Assembly: GCA_903821995.1 (NCBI GenBank)
Contig: CAIJNI010000075.1
Span: forward strand, 1 to 64,000
Reading direction: 5' to 3'
DNA from: an uncultured beta proteobacterium
GTDB taxonomy: Bacteria; Pseudomonadota; Gammaproteobacteria; Burkholderiales; Burkholderiaceae
DNA: 64,000 nucleotides
The translations under genes and the position numbers were made by a program. The notes beneath the pieces are model-generated. The model saw only the letters and a program-made list of their open reading frames with translations. It did no database searches and was not told the DNA's origin. Below, in pieces: positions 1 to 9,213 of the stretch (its first letter is position 1; every line of letters starts with the position of its first letter).

Positions 1-40
1 TACTAACTATTTGGCTTTCGCTAAACCTTGATTTCTTCAT
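1..40 (-). CDS. IS3-family transposase OrfA, N-terminal 13 codons only
   Basis: The minus-strand ATG at 40-38 follows an AGGAGG site with a 4-base gap. The visible residues MKKSRFSESQIVS match the standard N-terminus of IS3-group OrfA proteins, the helix-turn-helix subunit of the DDE transposase. The gene runs off the left edge. Family assignment rests on this short but characteristic start plus the terminal repeat beside it. Confidence 0.75.
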   Translation of the reverse strand, partial: MKKSRFSESQIVS

Positions 41-118
41 ACAACCTCCTGTTATTAATATGCCACAAATAACAGAAAATTCAACTTCTAAATAGTTTAC
101 TTTTTAGGGGGTACTACA
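1..118 (-). mobile_element. Right-hand end of an IS3-family insertion sequence (continues left of window)
   Basis: Read on the minus strand from base 118, the sequence starts TGTAGTACCCCCTAAAAAGT. It has the TG start and C-run typical of IS3-family terminal inverted repeats. About 80 bases further in, an AGGAGG ribosome site precedes a transposase OrfA start. Immediately outside base 118 the allA reading frame resumes in mid-protein, which fixes the insertion junction. The other terminus and the target-site duplication lie outside the window, so the element's length and completeness cannot be judged. Confidence 0.8.
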
Positions 119-493
119 GATGTTTCTGAGCAATCCGGAAAAGCAATTATTAGTTTGTTTCGCGGCCAATCATTTTCATTACCTTTTCAACTTAAAGTCA
201 TGGAAAGACATCCTTTAGGAAGCCAAAGCTTTTTACCAGTGACACAAAATGATGATCATTCATATCTTGTCGTAGTAGCGCCGTCTTTTTGCAAAACTGA
301 GGATGATATCGTTAATAACCTTTGTGCCTTTGTTGCTAAAGGTTTTACTGGAGTTACCTATGCTAAAGGTGTTTGGCATCACCCACTCATTAGTCTTGAT
401 CGGGTGAGTGACTTCATCGTCATCGACCGCAAGGGGCCCGGAAATAATTGCGATGTGATTAATCTGACTCAAAAGATTACAGTCAAATTTTAA
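119..493 (+). pseudogene. allA: allA remnant: C-terminal part of ureidoglycolate lyase, 5' end removed by IS insertion
   Basis: The frame is open from the IS junction at 119 to the TAA at 491-493. It encodes roughly the last 124 residues of a ureidoglycolate lyase (about 165 residues in the family). Recognisable family blocks are DVSEQSGKAIISLFRG, MERHPLGSQSFLPV, GVWHHPLISL and FIVIDRKGPGNN. AllA splits ureidoglycolate into glyoxylate and urea, the last step of allantoin breakdown, and urea is the substrate of the urease encoded next door. The N-terminal third is absent from all frames upstream, where the sequence is IS. A TTG at 155 could be read as a start but lies inside a conserved block, so it is not a credible native start. 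Most likely non-functional unless the missing part is supplied some other way. Confidence 0.85.
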
Positions 494-508
494 GTTTCTA
501 AAGGTACT

Positions 509-1135
509 CTAGATATTTTCTAAAAGTCCCTTTTGCTTTATAAAATATATGATCTGATCTAAACCATCCCCTGATTTAACACTCCCCATCACAAAAGGTC
601 TTTCAAGTCGCATCCGCTGTGTATCTGATTTCATAATATCTAAATTAGCACCGACATAGGGTGCTAAGTCTGTCTTATTAATGACCAACAAATCTGAACG
701 GGTAATACCAGGCCCACCTTTGCGCGGTATCTTTTCTCCGCCGGCAACATCAATCACATAAATTGTTAAGTCGGATAACTCAGGACTAAATGTTGCAGCC
801 AAATTATCCCCGCCTGATTCAATAAAGACGATGTCAGCTTGCGGAAATTTATTTAACATACGATCTACTGCCTCTAAATTAATAGAAGCATCTTCCCGAA
901 TAGCGGTATGTGGACAACCACCCGTCTCAACTCCCATAATTCGCTCAGGCTCTAAGGCATTAGCTACAGTCAATAGTCGTTGATCTTCTTTAGTATAAAT
1001 ATCATTCGTAATAACAACCAAATCATAATCAGCACGCATCGCTTTACATAGCATTTCTAATAAAGTAGTCTTGCCAGATCCAACAGGTCCACCTATGCCA
1101 ATTCGTAATGCAGGGTTCTTCTTAGTGCGTATCAT
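509..1135 (-). CDS. ureG: Urease accessory GTPase UreG
   Basis: UreG is the SIMIBI-class GTPase that drives nickel insertion into apo-urease together with UreD, UreF and UreE. The 208-residue product has the P-loop [10 protein letters not shown] at residues 15-24, the nickel-binding CPH motif at 74-76, [15 protein letters not shown] near 105-120 and the NKTD guanine-specificity motif near 153. Length is normal for the family. It is the last gene of the urease operon, 9 bases after ureF, and its 3' end faces the allA remnant convergently only 15 bases away. Confidence 0.97.
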   Translation of the reverse strand: MIRTKKNPALRIGIGGPVGSGKTTLLEMLCKAMRADYDLVVITNDIYTKEDQRLLTVANALEPERIMGVETGGCPHTAIREDASINLEAVDRMLNKFPQADIVFIESGGDNLAATFSPELSDLTIYVIDVAGGEKIPRKGGPGITRSDLLVINKTDLAPYVGANLDIMKSDTQRMRLERPFVMGSVKSGDGLDQIIYFIKQKGLLENI

Positions 1136-1144
1136 TTTTTCTTT

Positions 1145-1837
1145 CTATGAACGAAATAATCTAGAGTATTGTGTTTCATGTCTTGAGGATAAAATTGCCA
1201 GCATCGGTGAAAAGTTATCAATACTCGCTAAGCCCTCAGATTGAGTTAGTTCAACATCATCTATCACAGCAGGAATTTCTTTACGAAGTTCACTTAAGAG
1301 CTGTTGACCTGCAACTTGACCTAATGGAATCGTTTTTATCGCAGCAGCAACTTGATTTTCTAACCATGAAAATGCAAATGCAGCCAAACCATTTGATCGT
1401 TGAATGTTTAAATGATACGCACAAAAACTATGAGCAGTCATTAAGCTTAAGGGCTTAAAAGAACTCAGTTCTGAAATAAACTCTATACCCCAGCCCTGGG
1501 TCTTAGCAATCTGCAGCAAAGACCATCCCATTTGTTCTGATTCAGCTCGAAACTCTGAGGATTCACGGTTAGCTAAACAAAAATCGTTAATCTCTTTTAA
1601 TGTTTTTAAGTCTTTTTTTTCAAGAGCCGCATAACTTAAACTCCATAGCCTCGCATCTGACTTTGAAAATACTGACAATAAATTTGTTTTAATCCAGGAA
1701 AGTGCGCTCTGTTGATTATTGACGATCCCAATATCTATTGCAGCCTCTAACCCTTGAGAGTAACTAAACCCACCAATAGGTAACGCCGGAGAAGCAAGTT
1801 GCATCAGAGCAGTAATTTCATCTAAATTATTGGTCAT
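1145..1837 (-). CDS. ureF: Urease accessory protein UreF
   Basis: UreF bridges UreD and UreG in the urease activation complex and controls UreG GTP hydrolysis. The N-terminus has the family block [20 protein letters not shown]. The frame extends further upstream to 1879, but those residues ([14 protein letters not shown]) are unlike UreF and lie antiphase to the His-rich ureE tail. The ATG at 1837 beginning [12 protein letters not shown] is therefore preferred, giving 230 residues and an 11-base overlap with the end of ureE. The overlap implies translational coupling. Confidence 0.93.
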   Translation of the reverse strand: MTNNLDEITALMQLASPALPIGGFSYSQGLEAAIDIGIVNNQQSALSWIKTNLLSVFSKSDARLWSLSYAALEKKDLKTLKEINDFCLANRESSEFRAESEQMGWSLLQIAKTQGWGIEFISELSSFKPLSLMTAHSFCAYHLNIQRSNGLAAFAFSWLENQVAAAIKTIPLGQVAGQQLLSELRKEIPAVIDDVELTQSEGLASIDNFSPMLAILSSRHETQYSRLFRS

Positions 1838-2426
1838 GAGAATGTAGGTTTTCATGCGTATGATCATGCCCATGCCCATGCTGATGCTGTTGAGCTGGAC
1901 TATGAGAGTGATACACCTCTTGGGCTAATGCATAGTCAGTATCAAAAGTTTCTGTATGACTATGTCGATGACCTCCGCCATAAGCACCAACTTCAGGCGA
2001 AAATTCTTTTTTCTCACAAACACATTCTAAACCCAGTTGATGGAGCATTTCTTCAAGAACACTATCAGGCTCTATCCTTAAAAAATTAGCGCCTACTTGA
2101 ACTGGGATGTGACGATTACCTAAGTGGTATGAAGCCTTCATGAGTGACAATGCGTCGTCAGAATAGATCGAGACCACCTCTTGTTCGGCAGCTACAACAC
2201 AAATCAATTCACCATTATCAGCAATGAGAATGTCGTTATGCCGCATCGTATTTCCCCGCGGAAGAAATAAATGAACTGTGCGACCATCGCTTAAGGTTGA
2301 TGTAATCCTACTCTTATTACGCTGCTCAAACACGAGTGTGAGTTTCGCAGCTTTCTTAAGCAATACTTGTGAAATCCCTATTTTTTGAGAAAGTACTTTA
2401 TCGACCCGAAGAGGAACTTGTTTCAT
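1827..2426 (-). CDS. ureE: Urease nickel metallochaperone UreE with long His-rich tail
   Basis: UreE binds nickel and hands it to the UreG/UreF/UreD complex. The 199-residue product has an N-terminal peptide-binding-like domain, then the C-terminal metal-binding domain containing the [11 protein letters not shown] and [12 protein letters not shown] blocks; the family's metal-binding His is the H of GNRH. It ends in a tail of about 55 residues rich in His ([23 protein letters not shown]). Such tails occur in many UreE proteins and store several extra nickel ions. It lies 2 bases after ureC. Confidence 0.95.
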   Translation of the reverse strand: MKQVPLRVDKVLSQKIGISQVLLKKAAKLTLVFEQRNKSRITSTLSDGRTVHLFLPRGNTMRHNDILIADNGELICVVAAEQEVVSIYSDDALSLMKASYHLGNRHIPVQVGANFLRIEPDSVLEEMLHQLGLECVCEKKEFSPEVGAYGGGHRHSHTETFDTDYALAQEVYHSHSPAQQHQHGHGHDHTHENLHSHDQ

Positions 2427-2428
2427 GT

Positions 2429-4132
2429 TTAAAATAAAAAGTAACGCTGCGCCATTGGCAAAACCTTCGCAGGCTCACAGGTCAATAGCTCTCCATTAGC
2501 AATCACTTGGTAAGTTTCAGGATCAACTGTAATTTTGGGCAACCAGTCATTTAACTTCATACTACTTTTTGATATGTTCCGGCAGTTTTTTACCACAGCA
2601 ATTTGTTTCTGAAGTCCGTATTTTTCTTGGACACCTAAATGATTAGCACTTTGAGATAAGAAAGTCAGAGAATGTCTTAGAATCCCCTGACCAATCCCAG
2701 CAAACATAGGGCGATAATGCACAGGTTGTGGTGTCGGAATCGATGCATTAGGATCACCCATTGCAGCAGCGGCAATCGATCCACCCTTTAGAATTAATGA
2801 AGGCTTAACACCAAAAAAAGCTGGCCTCCAAAAAACTAAATCAGCAAATTTACCCACTTCAACTGAACCAACGACATGACTAATCCCATGAGTAACTGCA
2901 GGATTTATCGTATATTTGGCAATATAACGTTTTACTCTAAAGTTGTCATGGCGGTTTGTATCACCCGATAATAATCCGCGTTGAGATTTCATCTTATCAG
3001 CAGTTTGCCAGGTCCTAATAATAACTTCACCCACTCGCCCCATCGCTTGGGAATCAGAAGATATCATTGAAAAAGCACCTAGGTCATGCAAAATATCTTC
3101 GGCAGCAATCGTCTCACGCCTGATCCTTGATTCTGCAAATGCAATATCTTCAGCAATCCCGGCATCAAGATGGTGACATACCATCAACATATCTAAGTGT
3201 TCATCTAAAGTGTTCACCGTATAGGGTCTAGTTGGATTTGTAGAAGATGGCAACACATTAGCCTCTCCACAAGCGCGAATAATATCGGGAGCATGTCCAC
3301 CACCTGCGCCTTCAGTATGGTAGGTGTGAATCGTGCGGCCTTTAAATGCAGCTAAAGTAGTTTCAACAAACCCGGATTCATTCAAGGTATCAGTATGAAT
3401 TGCTACTTGTGTATCGGTATCATCTGCCACCCCAAGACAACAATCTATGGCCGCTGGTGTAGTTCCCCAATCTTCATGGAGCTTTAAACCAATCGCACCT
3501 GCATCAACTTGCTCTCTCAGAGCCCCAGGCAAACTCCCATTACCTTTACCTAACAGTCCAATATTCATGGGAAAAGCATCCATCGCTTGAAGCATACGCT
3601 CTATATGCCAAGGTCCTGGGGTACACGTGGTCGCAAAGGTCCCTGTGGCTGGGCCAGTTCCACCACCAATCATGGTGGTAACACCCGACATCAGCGCTTC
3701 ATCAATTTGTTGTGGACATATAAAATGAATGTGAGTATCAATCCCACCTGCTGTGATAATCATGCCTTCGCCAGCAATGATTTCTGTTCCGGGGCCAATA
3801 ATTGCTGTTATTCCTGGTTGAATATCTGGATTACCCGCTTTTCCAATATTGGAGATATAACCGTTTTTAATCGCAATGTCGGCTTTATATACACCCGTGT
3901 AATCAACAATGACGGCATTAGTAATGACCGTATCGGCGCAATCTTTAGATTCTCTTTGACTCTGACCCATGCCATCACGAATGACTTTACCACCACCAAA
4001 CTTAACTTCTTCACCGTATATCGTGTGATCTTTTTCAATTTCAATCATCAGACCAGTATCAGCTAAGCGTAGGCGATCCCCGGTCGTTGGTCCAAACATT
4101 TCAGCATAGGCTTGACGACTAATTGTGACCAT
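2429..4132 (-). CDS. ureC: Urease alpha subunit UreC (catalytic)
   Basis: UreC carries the dinickel site that hydrolyses urea to ammonia and carbamate in the cytoplasm. The 567-residue product aligns without gaps in numbering to the Klebsiella enzyme at every key position: His134 and His136 (THIH), carbamylated Lys217 (GLKLHEDWG), His246 (HTDT), His272 (HTYHTEG), flap Cys319 and catalytic His320 (MVCHHLD), and Asp360 (SSDSQAMG). All are present, so the enzyme should be active. The start codon shares one base with the ureB stop (TAATG), which indicates translational coupling. Confidence 0.99.
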   Translation of the reverse strand: MVTISRQAYAEMFGPTTGDRLRLADTGLMIEIEKDHTIYGEEVKFGGGKVIRDGMGQSQRESKDCADTVITNAVIVDYTGVYKADIAIKNGYISNIGKAGNPDIQPGITAIIGPGTEIIAGEGMIITAGGIDTHIHFICPQQIDEALMSGVTTMIGGGTGPATGTFATTCTPGPWHIERMLQAMDAFPMNIGLLGKGNGSLPGALREQVDAGAIGLKLHEDWGTTPAAIDCCLGVADDTDTQVAIHTDTLNESGFVETTLAAFKGRTIHTYHTEGAGGGHAPDIIRACGEANVLPSSTNPTRPYTVNTLDEHLDMLMVCHHLDAGIAEDIAFAESRIRRETIAAEDILHDLGAFSMISSDSQAMGRVGEVIIRTWQTADKMKSQRGLLSGDTNRHDNFRVKRYIAKYTINPAVTHGISHVVGSVEVGKFADLVFWRPAFFGVKPSLILKGGSIAAAAMGDPNASIPTPQPVHYRPMFAGIGQGILRHSLTFLSQSANHLGVQEKYGLQKQIAVVKNCRNISKSSMKLNDWLPKITVDPETYQVIANGELLTCEPAKVLPMAQRYFLF

Positions 4133-4470
4133 TACAAAGCTCCCATAATTCGACCAGCAAAACCATAAATTTTCTTATCTCCAGCAAGCTCTACTAATTC
4201 AACAGTTCTTTTTTGACCAGGCTCAAAACGAACAGCTGTCCCAGCAACAATGTTAAGACGCATCCCCCGAGCTGAATTTCTATCAAATAACAAAGCATCA
4301 TTGACTTCAAAAAAGTGAAAGTGCGAACCAATTTGTACAGGTCGATCCCCAGAATTGGAAACTTCTAGTGATAAGGTTTTACGACCCGCATTGATTGTAA
4401 TTTCTCCCTCATCAACAATGAGCTGACCTGGAATATAACGCTGAGGATAGCTGGGATGAGACTGGCTCAT
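4132..4470 (-). CDS. ureB: Urease beta subunit UreB
   Basis: UreB is the small structural beta subunit of bacterial urease. The 112-residue product has family blocks [51 protein letters not shown] and [11 protein letters not shown]. It overlaps the end of the upstream hupE/ureJ gene by 4 bases (ATGA) and ureC by 1 base. In most urease operons ureA and ureB are adjacent; here the nickel permease gene separates them. Confidence 0.98.
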   Translation of the reverse strand: MSQSHPSYPQRYIPGQLIVDEGEITINAGRKTLSLEVSNSGDRPVQIGSHFHFFEVNDALLFDRNSARGMRLNIVAGTAVRFEPGQKRTVELVELAGDKKIYGFAGRIMGAL

Positions 4471-5093
4471 ACTAGACTTCCATGGCCCTGAAGTATTAGA
4501 AAATAACTTAACGTGACGCCGTACATCACAGTGAATGATCCAATCAGACGAGAGATCATTAATTTGTGATCACGAACCATGAATGCGATTAACCCACCAA
4601 TACAGTGAAGAGCTGAAGTACTTACTAATAGCCCTAGTAAATCTTTATAAATAACCCACTGAGAAGCTTCATAAAATGAATTTGCGTCTGTATGAGCAAA
4701 GCCATGGAATAGCCCAAAAAATGCAATGAGGCCTAAAGCAATAGGAGATAACAACTGCTTTGTAAAATATATAAAAAGACCAATGGCCATCAAAGATACT
4801 GCAATCCCCATCTCAAACCAAGGTATTGCTCCAACCTGAAGTCCAAATAAAATACCAAGCATCATGCCACTCATAAAAAAGACAGGCCCAAGAAAGAATT
4901 TTTTTAATTTAAATACACTCCATAATCCAACCAAAAGAATCATCAACAGATGATCTACCCCACTCAAGGGATGTAAAAGTCCCCCTACAAAACCCACAGT
5001 TGCATCATGACCTGGATGAGCCTGTGCAATTGAGACAGTACTTGCGAGAAAAATAGATACGAAGTAAGTTAATGTTTTTTTAATCAGTTGCAT
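4467..5093 (-). CDS. ureJ: HupE/UreJ-family nickel permease inside the urease operon
   Basis: HupE/UreJ proteins are secondary nickel transporters. The 208-residue product starts with a signal-like segment ending AQA|HPGHD, followed by the diagnostic nickel-binding motif [10 protein letters not shown] near residue 41 and about six hydrophobic segments. A second His-containing motif, [12 protein letters not shown], fits the family. It lies between ureA (12 bases upstream) and ureB (4-base overlap), so nickel uptake is made together with the nickel enzyme. HupE and UreJ are close homologues; the symbol follows the operon context. Confidence 0.9.
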   Translation of the reverse strand: MQLIKKTLTYFVSIFLASTVSIAQAHPGHDATVGFVGGLLHPLSGVDHLLMILLVGLWSVFKLKKFFLGPVFFMSGMMLGILFGLQVGAIPWFEMGIAVSLMAIGLFIYFTKQLLSPIALGLIAFFGLFHGFAHTDANSFYEASQWVIYKDLLGLLVSTSALHCIGGLIAFMVRDHKLMISRLIGSFTVMYGVTLSYFLILQGHGSLV

Positions 5094-5105
5094 TTTTTTA
5101 ATCTC

Positions 5106-5408
5106 CTAAACAATGGGGTGATGGACTGTGACGAGCTTTGTTCCATCAGGAAAAGTTGCCTCAATTTGAATATCTGGAATCATTTCAGGAATTCCTTCCA
5201 TCACATCTTCTCGTCTTAATATAGTCTTTCCTTCATGCATCAATTGGGCTACAGTTTTACCCTCTCTCGCCCCTTCCATAATTGCAGCACTAATCAAGGC
5301 AATCGACTCTGGGTAATTTAATTTAAGGCCTTTAGCCTGCCTTCTCTCTGCTAAAAGAGCTGCTGTAAAAATGAGTAATTTGTCTTTTTCTCGTGGAGTT
5401 AATTCCAT
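5106..5408 (-). CDS. ureA: Urease gamma subunit UreA
   Basis: UreA is the 100-residue gamma subunit of the (alpha-beta-gamma)3 urease. The product begins [20 protein letters not shown] and contains [19 protein letters not shown], the [19 protein letters not shown] block and the usual VHHPI ending. Length is exactly typical. It follows ureD by 20 bases. Confidence 0.98.
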   Translation of the reverse strand: MELTPREKDKLLIFTAALLAERRQAKGLKLNYPESIALISAAIMEGAREGKTVAQLMHEGKTILRREDVMEGIPEMIPDIQIEATFPDGTKLVTVHHPIV

Positions 5409-5428
5409 ATATCACCTAATTATAAATT

Positions 5429-6313
5429 CTATAAAGCCCATAGTCTTAAATCCTGTGCCTCTTTATGATGCACAAGGGGACGCAATATCTTCCAAATTTT
5501 AATCAATAAATTTCTAACTTCCTCTATATTCTCAGATACAACTCTGACAATCAAGACTCCTTGCTGCAAATAAGTTGCTCCAGCTTTAATTTTCTCGTCC
5601 CATGTGAGTAAGCTATGCAAATGCTCTAAAAGATCTTCTTTACAATCCGGGCCAATTGCAATCAAACTTCCAAATATTGATGATTTACCCAGTTTTACTA
5701 ATGAATTTAATAGTGGGTCATCGCCACTTAACTTCCCTTGTTCAACCCAAAGCAATTTTCCATCTAAATAAATTTGATTATTTAATTGTATCCACCCGTT
5801 TTGCCATATTTCATTTGACGATTTTCGCCCCAACATGGTCATATCCCAAAGTATCAGGGATGAACTCGACTTGACATCAAACCGTGTGCTTAAAGATGAC
5901 TTAGCCTCATTAAAGAATAAATTTTCCTGAGGCAACCAATCCAACTGAGCATTGTCCCCCAATGAGACATTAATATATTGTGCGGATGGATTTGCGAAAG
6001 ACTTGTACCATTTTGTTGCACTTGGTGTCGATAGTACCACTTGACAATCATCGCCTATCTCAACACGAATATTTAGTTCATCACCACCAGCAATGCCAGC
6101 AGGAGGATGAACAATGACGGTATGGCAGATCTGGGTACCTTCTGGATATAAAGCTTTTTGAACTCTTAAAGGGCCCTCATGTTTGATCATTTTTAGGACT
6201 GTGCCAAATTCGTTATGCACATACCCTAAGTCCAAATTAGCTACCCAACGTGCAAGGGGAGCAATCTGGTGAGGGGTTAAAGTTTCCGCAGGAAGTTTAA
6301 GCGATTGAGTCAT
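5429..6313 (-). CDS. ureD: Urease accessory protein UreD
   Basis: UreD is the scaffold that binds apo-urease and channels nickel from UreG. The 294-residue product has family blocks VQKALYPEG, IVHPPAGIAGGDELNIRV, STPSATKWYKS and LPQENLFFNEAK. The C-terminus ends RPLVHHKEAQDLRLWAL, close to the common RxWxT ending. It is the first gene of the urease operon. Its ATG at 6313 has only a weak ribosome site, while a strong AAGGAG site lies upstream before a six-codon open frame (see separate entry). Confidence 0.95.
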   Translation of the reverse strand: MTQSLKLPAETLTPHQIAPLARWVANLDLGYVHNEFGTVLKMIKHEGPLRVQKALYPEGTQICHTVIVHPPAGIAGGDELNIRVEIGDDCQVVLSTPSATKWYKSFANPSAQYINVSLGDNAQLDWLPQENLFFNEAKSSLSTRFDVKSSSSLILWDMTMLGRKSSNEIWQNGWIQLNNQIYLDGKLLWVEQGKLSGDDPLLNSLVKLGKSSIFGSLIAIGPDCKEDLLEHLHSLLTWDEKIKAGATYLQQGVLIVRVVSENIEEVRNLLIKIWKILRPLVHHKEAQDLRLWAL

Positions 6314-6321
6314 TGATCTTA

Positions 6322-6342
6322 CTATTTATCATACGAAAACAT
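6322..6342 (-). other. Possible six-codon leader ORF just ahead of ureD
   Basis: On the minus strand an AAGGAG site (6353-6348) stands 5 bases before an ATG at 6342. That ATG opens MFSYDK and stops at TAG (6324-6322), 8 bases before the ureD ATG. The ureD start itself has no comparable site. Reinitiation after this mini-ORF could be how ureD is translated. No homologue is claimed; the feature is read directly from sequence and could be chance. Confidence 0.35.
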
Positions 6343-6450
6343 GAGGGCTCCTTAAGACCTGAATTAACGAGGACTGATCATATTTTAAGCTACAGTCCAT
6401 AATATGAAGCTATCCGTATTTAATATAAAAATCCATCGACCAAACTGAAA

Positions 6451-7266
6451 TTACTTGTCCAATGCCTTATGTATGCGCTTAAATAACGGACTTGCTTCAT
6501 GCGTAATCACATCAAAAATGGTGTAATGATTTTTCTCTGAAATCATATTAAACTCACCAACACCATGATTTTTCTCTCGGTATTTATTAAAATCCTGAGT
6601 CTGAGCAATCATTTCAGGTAGCTCATCTCCGCCCACAATAAGATCTAAAGTTTTTGCCTGACTAACCACTCTATTAATAGGAGAATTTAGCAAGACACTC
6701 TGTTCATCTAACTGGAGTTTGTCATTAATGTAACAGTGCCTCATGGGTTCTAAATCGTAAATACCGCTAATTGCGGTTCCACCCATGGCTGGCGATTCGT
6801 TTAACACCATACTAATAAGGTGCGCTCCAGCTGACCAACCAATCAACCACAGTGGAACATTCTTATTTGATGTATTAACTTTTCGGTCAATGACACTCAC
6901 ACCATTTTTAACATCTGCAACGATATCACCAATTTTTCCGTGTGGTGCTAAGGTATAACCCAGCATGGCAACGCTAAAACCATTCTTCAACAAGTAAGGA
7001 ACGATAAAAGTAAAATCACTTTTGGCACGCATTTGCCAAAAACCACCGTGCACAAAAATGATAACTGGACTCTTCTCTTCACAAGGGAAAAAGTCAAACG
7101 ATTGAAAATCACCCGTACCATAAGGAATATCTAATTCACCTGTTAAAGAATTTCTCAATTCAGCACTTTCTTTGACCCAAGCATCAACGATGATTCGACT
7201 ATTCGCTACAGCTAAAGAATTGTTATACGCCTGATCAAGCTCGGTCCGAGTCATATTCTTATACAT
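6451..7266 (-). CDS. Alpha/beta hydrolase, kynurenine-formamidase/esterase-like
   Basis: The 271-residue cytoplasmic protein has the alpha/beta-hydrolase oxyanion-hole motif HGGFWQMRAKSD near residue 95 and the nucleophile elbow GWSAGAH near residue 143. The HGGxW form is typical of the arylformamidase/carboxylesterase subgroup that cleaves N-formyl or ester substrates. A late NHYTIFD supplies the probable catalytic His. An AAGGGA site supports the start at 7266. It sits between the urease operon and a PuuE-like deacetylase on the same strand, behind an intrinsic terminator. An amide substrate linked to ureide breakdown is possible, but no exact substrate can be assigned. Confidence 0.8.
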   Translation of the reverse strand: MYKNMTRTELDQAYNNSLAVANSRIIVDAWVKESAELRNSLTGELDIPYGTGDFQSFDFFPCEEKSPVIIFVHGGFWQMRAKSDFTFIVPYLLKNGFSVAMLGYTLAPHGKIGDIVADVKNGVSVIDRKVNTSNKNVPLWLIGWSAGAHLISMVLNESPAMGGTAISGIYDLEPMRHCYINDKLQLDEQSVLLNSPINRVVSQAKTLDLIVGGDELPEMIAQTQDFNKYREKNHGVGEFNMISEKNHYTIFDVITHEASPLFKRIHKALDK

Positions 7267-7385
7267 AAGTTCCCTTAAGGTTAATGTTAAATATATTCTA
7301 ATTGCATCTTGATTAAATGAGCTGCGAACTGATCAGGAGATCCTCATCTGTAATGAATTTAGAATGTTTGTATCACGCAATCGCC

Positions 7386-7421
7386 TAAAAAAACAAAACC
7401 GCATCATGACTGATGCGGTTT
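7386..7421 (-). terminator. Intrinsic terminator after the deacetylase/ABC importer operon
   Basis: The arms AAACCGCATCA (7396-7406) and TGATGCGGTTT (7411-7421) pair perfectly over 11 base pairs around a 4-base loop. On the minus strand the stem is followed by a T-rich run (TGTTTTTTTAGG). It lies 43 bases past the stop of the PuuE-like gene, so it ends the operon that begins with the substrate-binding protein gene at 13085. Confidence 0.85.
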
Positions 7422-7463
7422 GAGGTATTGTGATCTAGGTCTTATAGTTATTTATTGTTTTTT

Positions 7464-8372
7464 TTATTTCTTCTGTGGTGCTGGGAATTGAGCCCGGTAA
7501 AGATTATTAATCTCTTCCCCAGTACAAATCATCACACCCTCTTTCTCTAAAACCATATCTAGTAAAGCTTCAAAGTAGGATATCCGATGCGCTGCACCGG
7601 TGATATAGGGGTGAACACTGATAGCCATTACCCGCGTAATTTTATTACTCTCCTCACGCAAGCGATTGAGCTGTAATACGCCACGATCAAGCATTTCGCT
7701 TCCAGAATGACTTTGTAATAGCATCATTGGAATATCGTTAAGCTCAACGGTATACGGTACGGATAAGACAGGCTTAGGATCTGCTTTAATCCACACTGGC
7801 TGATCATCTAACACCCAATCTGCTACGTATTCAATACCAGCAGCTGAAAGACAATCAATAGTGTGATCATTTTCAGTCAAACCAGGACTTTCCCAACCGA
7901 CTGGAGATTTACCGGAGAACTTCTTAATGGCTTCACATGCTCTATTAATTTCTTCTTGTTGGTTCTCTAATTTATGCATAGGGCCTTGAATATAGCCATG
8001 CCCCATCATTTCCCAACCATGCTTAAGACCTGCTTCAGCAACCCGTGGATAGGATTCACAAACGATGCCATTAGTTGCCATCGTCGGGATAATTCCACGT
8101 GAGGTCAATGCCTCATGAATTCGCCAAAAACCAGACCGCATACCGTATTCATGCCAAGCCCAATTAGGTAAATCCGGTTGCAATGCCTGTCCCATGGGTG
8201 GGCTTAGAACCATCCTAGGCATTGGATTACGCATTGTCCAGTGTTCAACGTTGACAATGATCCAAACGAGCATTTTTTTGCCATCTGGCAATTTAAATGC
8301 GGGACGATCTACGATAGCTTCAAAAGGAACTCGGTCTGACAATAAATTTCTCATTTCGGCATTCATTTTCAT
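7464..8372 (-). CDS. PuuE/polysaccharide-deacetylase family hydrolase
   Basis: The 302-residue protein has a NodB-like deacetylase fold of the PuuE subgroup, which includes cofactor-independent allantoinases. Family-like blocks are WAWHEYGMRSGFWRIHEAL, ATNGIVCESYP, WEMMGHGYIQGP, GWESPGLTENDHT, EYVADWVLDDQPVW and ISVHPYITGAAHR. The GHGY and SVHPY histidines correspond to metal/active-site positions in NodB-type folds. It lies 112 bases downstream of livF and precedes the terminator, so it is probably co-transcribed with the importer and may act on the imported compound. Allantoinase activity would suit the neighbouring allA remnant and urease, but the subgroup also contains enzymes for other N-acyl or ureido substrates. 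Confidence 0.75.
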   Translation of the reverse strand: MKMNAEMRNLLSDRVPFEAIVDRPAFKLPDGKKMLVWIIVNVEHWTMRNPMPRMVLSPPMGQALQPDLPNWAWHEYGMRSGFWRIHEALTSRGIIPTMATNGIVCESYPRVAEAGLKHGWEMMGHGYIQGPMHKLENQQEEINRACEAIKKFSGKSPVGWESPGLTENDHTIDCLSAAGIEYVADWVLDDQPVWIKADPKPVLSVPYTVELNDIPMMLLQSHSGSEMLDRGVLQLNRLREESNKITRVMAISVHPYITGAAHRISYFEALLDMVLEKEGVMICTGEEINNLYRAQFPAPQKK

Positions 8373-8484
8373 TCTCTTACTATTTTTATAAATAAATTAA
8401 CTATACCTTAACCCCATAAAATATTGGCATTTAATGAGTACTAAGTTAGTAGAATTCCCTTATTTTTTAAGGGGTTATAAGAAA

Positions 8485-9213
8485 TTACATTCCCATGTAC
8501 AGTTGACGGACTACGTCATTACTACTTAGTTCTTGAGCTGTGCCAGTAATTTTAATTTCCCCATGAACAATAACATACCCTCTTTCGGCAATTCGCATTG
8601 CTTGTGTGAAATTTTGCTCGGCCATTAAAACGGTTAAGCCACGCTCAACTTTTAATTCGGCAATTTTATCAATCATTTGTTTGACAATAATTGGCGCAAG
8701 TCCTACTGAGGGTTCATCAATCAGAAGAATTTTAGGCATCATCATGAGCGCTCTAGCCAAAGCAACCATCTGTTGCTCTCCACCACTCATACTTCCTGCT
8801 CGTTGTGCAATCCGCTCTTTTAGTTTAGGAAACACCTCAAAACAATATTCTAAATTTTCCTGAACATGAGCTCTAGCCAGTGGTCGAGAAGCACCTAACA
8901 AAAGATTTTCTTCTACAGTCAATAAAGGAAATAAACGGCGCCCTTCTGGCACCATTGCAATACCAAGATTAACAATGGCTTCTGGAGTAAGCTTACTTAA
9001 ATCATGACTAACGTCATCAACAACTGCAATCACAGCGCCACTCGTAGGTTTGACAAGTCCGGCAACACATTTAATCAATGTGGACTTACCATTACCATTC
9101 GTTCCAAGTAATGCAACAGTTTCACCATTGCCCACTTCCATTGAAATACCATGCAATACTTGCACAGAACCATAAGCAGCTTTGACATCAGTCAATAATA
9201 ATTTATTCGCCAA
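8485..9213 (-). CDS. livF: Branched-chain-amino-acid/amide-type ABC importer, ATPase (LivF family)
   Basis: The 242-residue ATPase has Walker A GTNGNGKST near residue 37, signature MSGGEQQMVALARAL, and Walker B ILLIDEPSVGLAP followed by AEQNF, the His/Gln-loop variant usual in LivF. LivF and LivG form the heterodimeric motor of HAAT-family importers for amino acids, amides or urea. It overlaps livG by 11 bases. The permeases lack the long extensions of UrtB/UrtC, so a urea-specific Urt system is less likely. Confidence 0.9.
   Translation of the reverse strand: MANKLLLTDVKAAYGSVQVLHGISMEVGNGETVALLGTNGNGKSTLIKCVAGLVKPTSGAVIAVVDDVSHDLSKLTPEAIVNLGIAMVPEGRRLFPLLTVEENLLLGASRPLARAHVQENLEYCFEVFPKLKERIAQRAGSMSGGEQQMVALARALMMMPKILLIDEPSVGLAPIIVKQMIDKIAELKVERGLTVLMAEQNFTQAMRIAERGYVIVHGEIKITGTAQELSSNDVVRQLYMGM

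Noticed and set aside
1838-1879. N-terminal extension of ureF ([14 protein letters not shown])
   Set aside because: It arises from the CAT-rich His tail of ureE read in another frame; the family start begins at the internal ATG at 1837.
3587-4066. 159-codon plus-strand frame inside ureC
   Set aside because: Fully antisense to the conserved N-terminal half of UreC; composition (many Asn/Phe/Thr) is typical of a shadow frame.
8450-8484. Hairpin-like CCCTTA...TAAGGGG after livF as a terminator
   Set aside because: Stem is short and A/T-rich, with no T-run on the minus strand; the downstream deacetylase gene is probably still in the operon.
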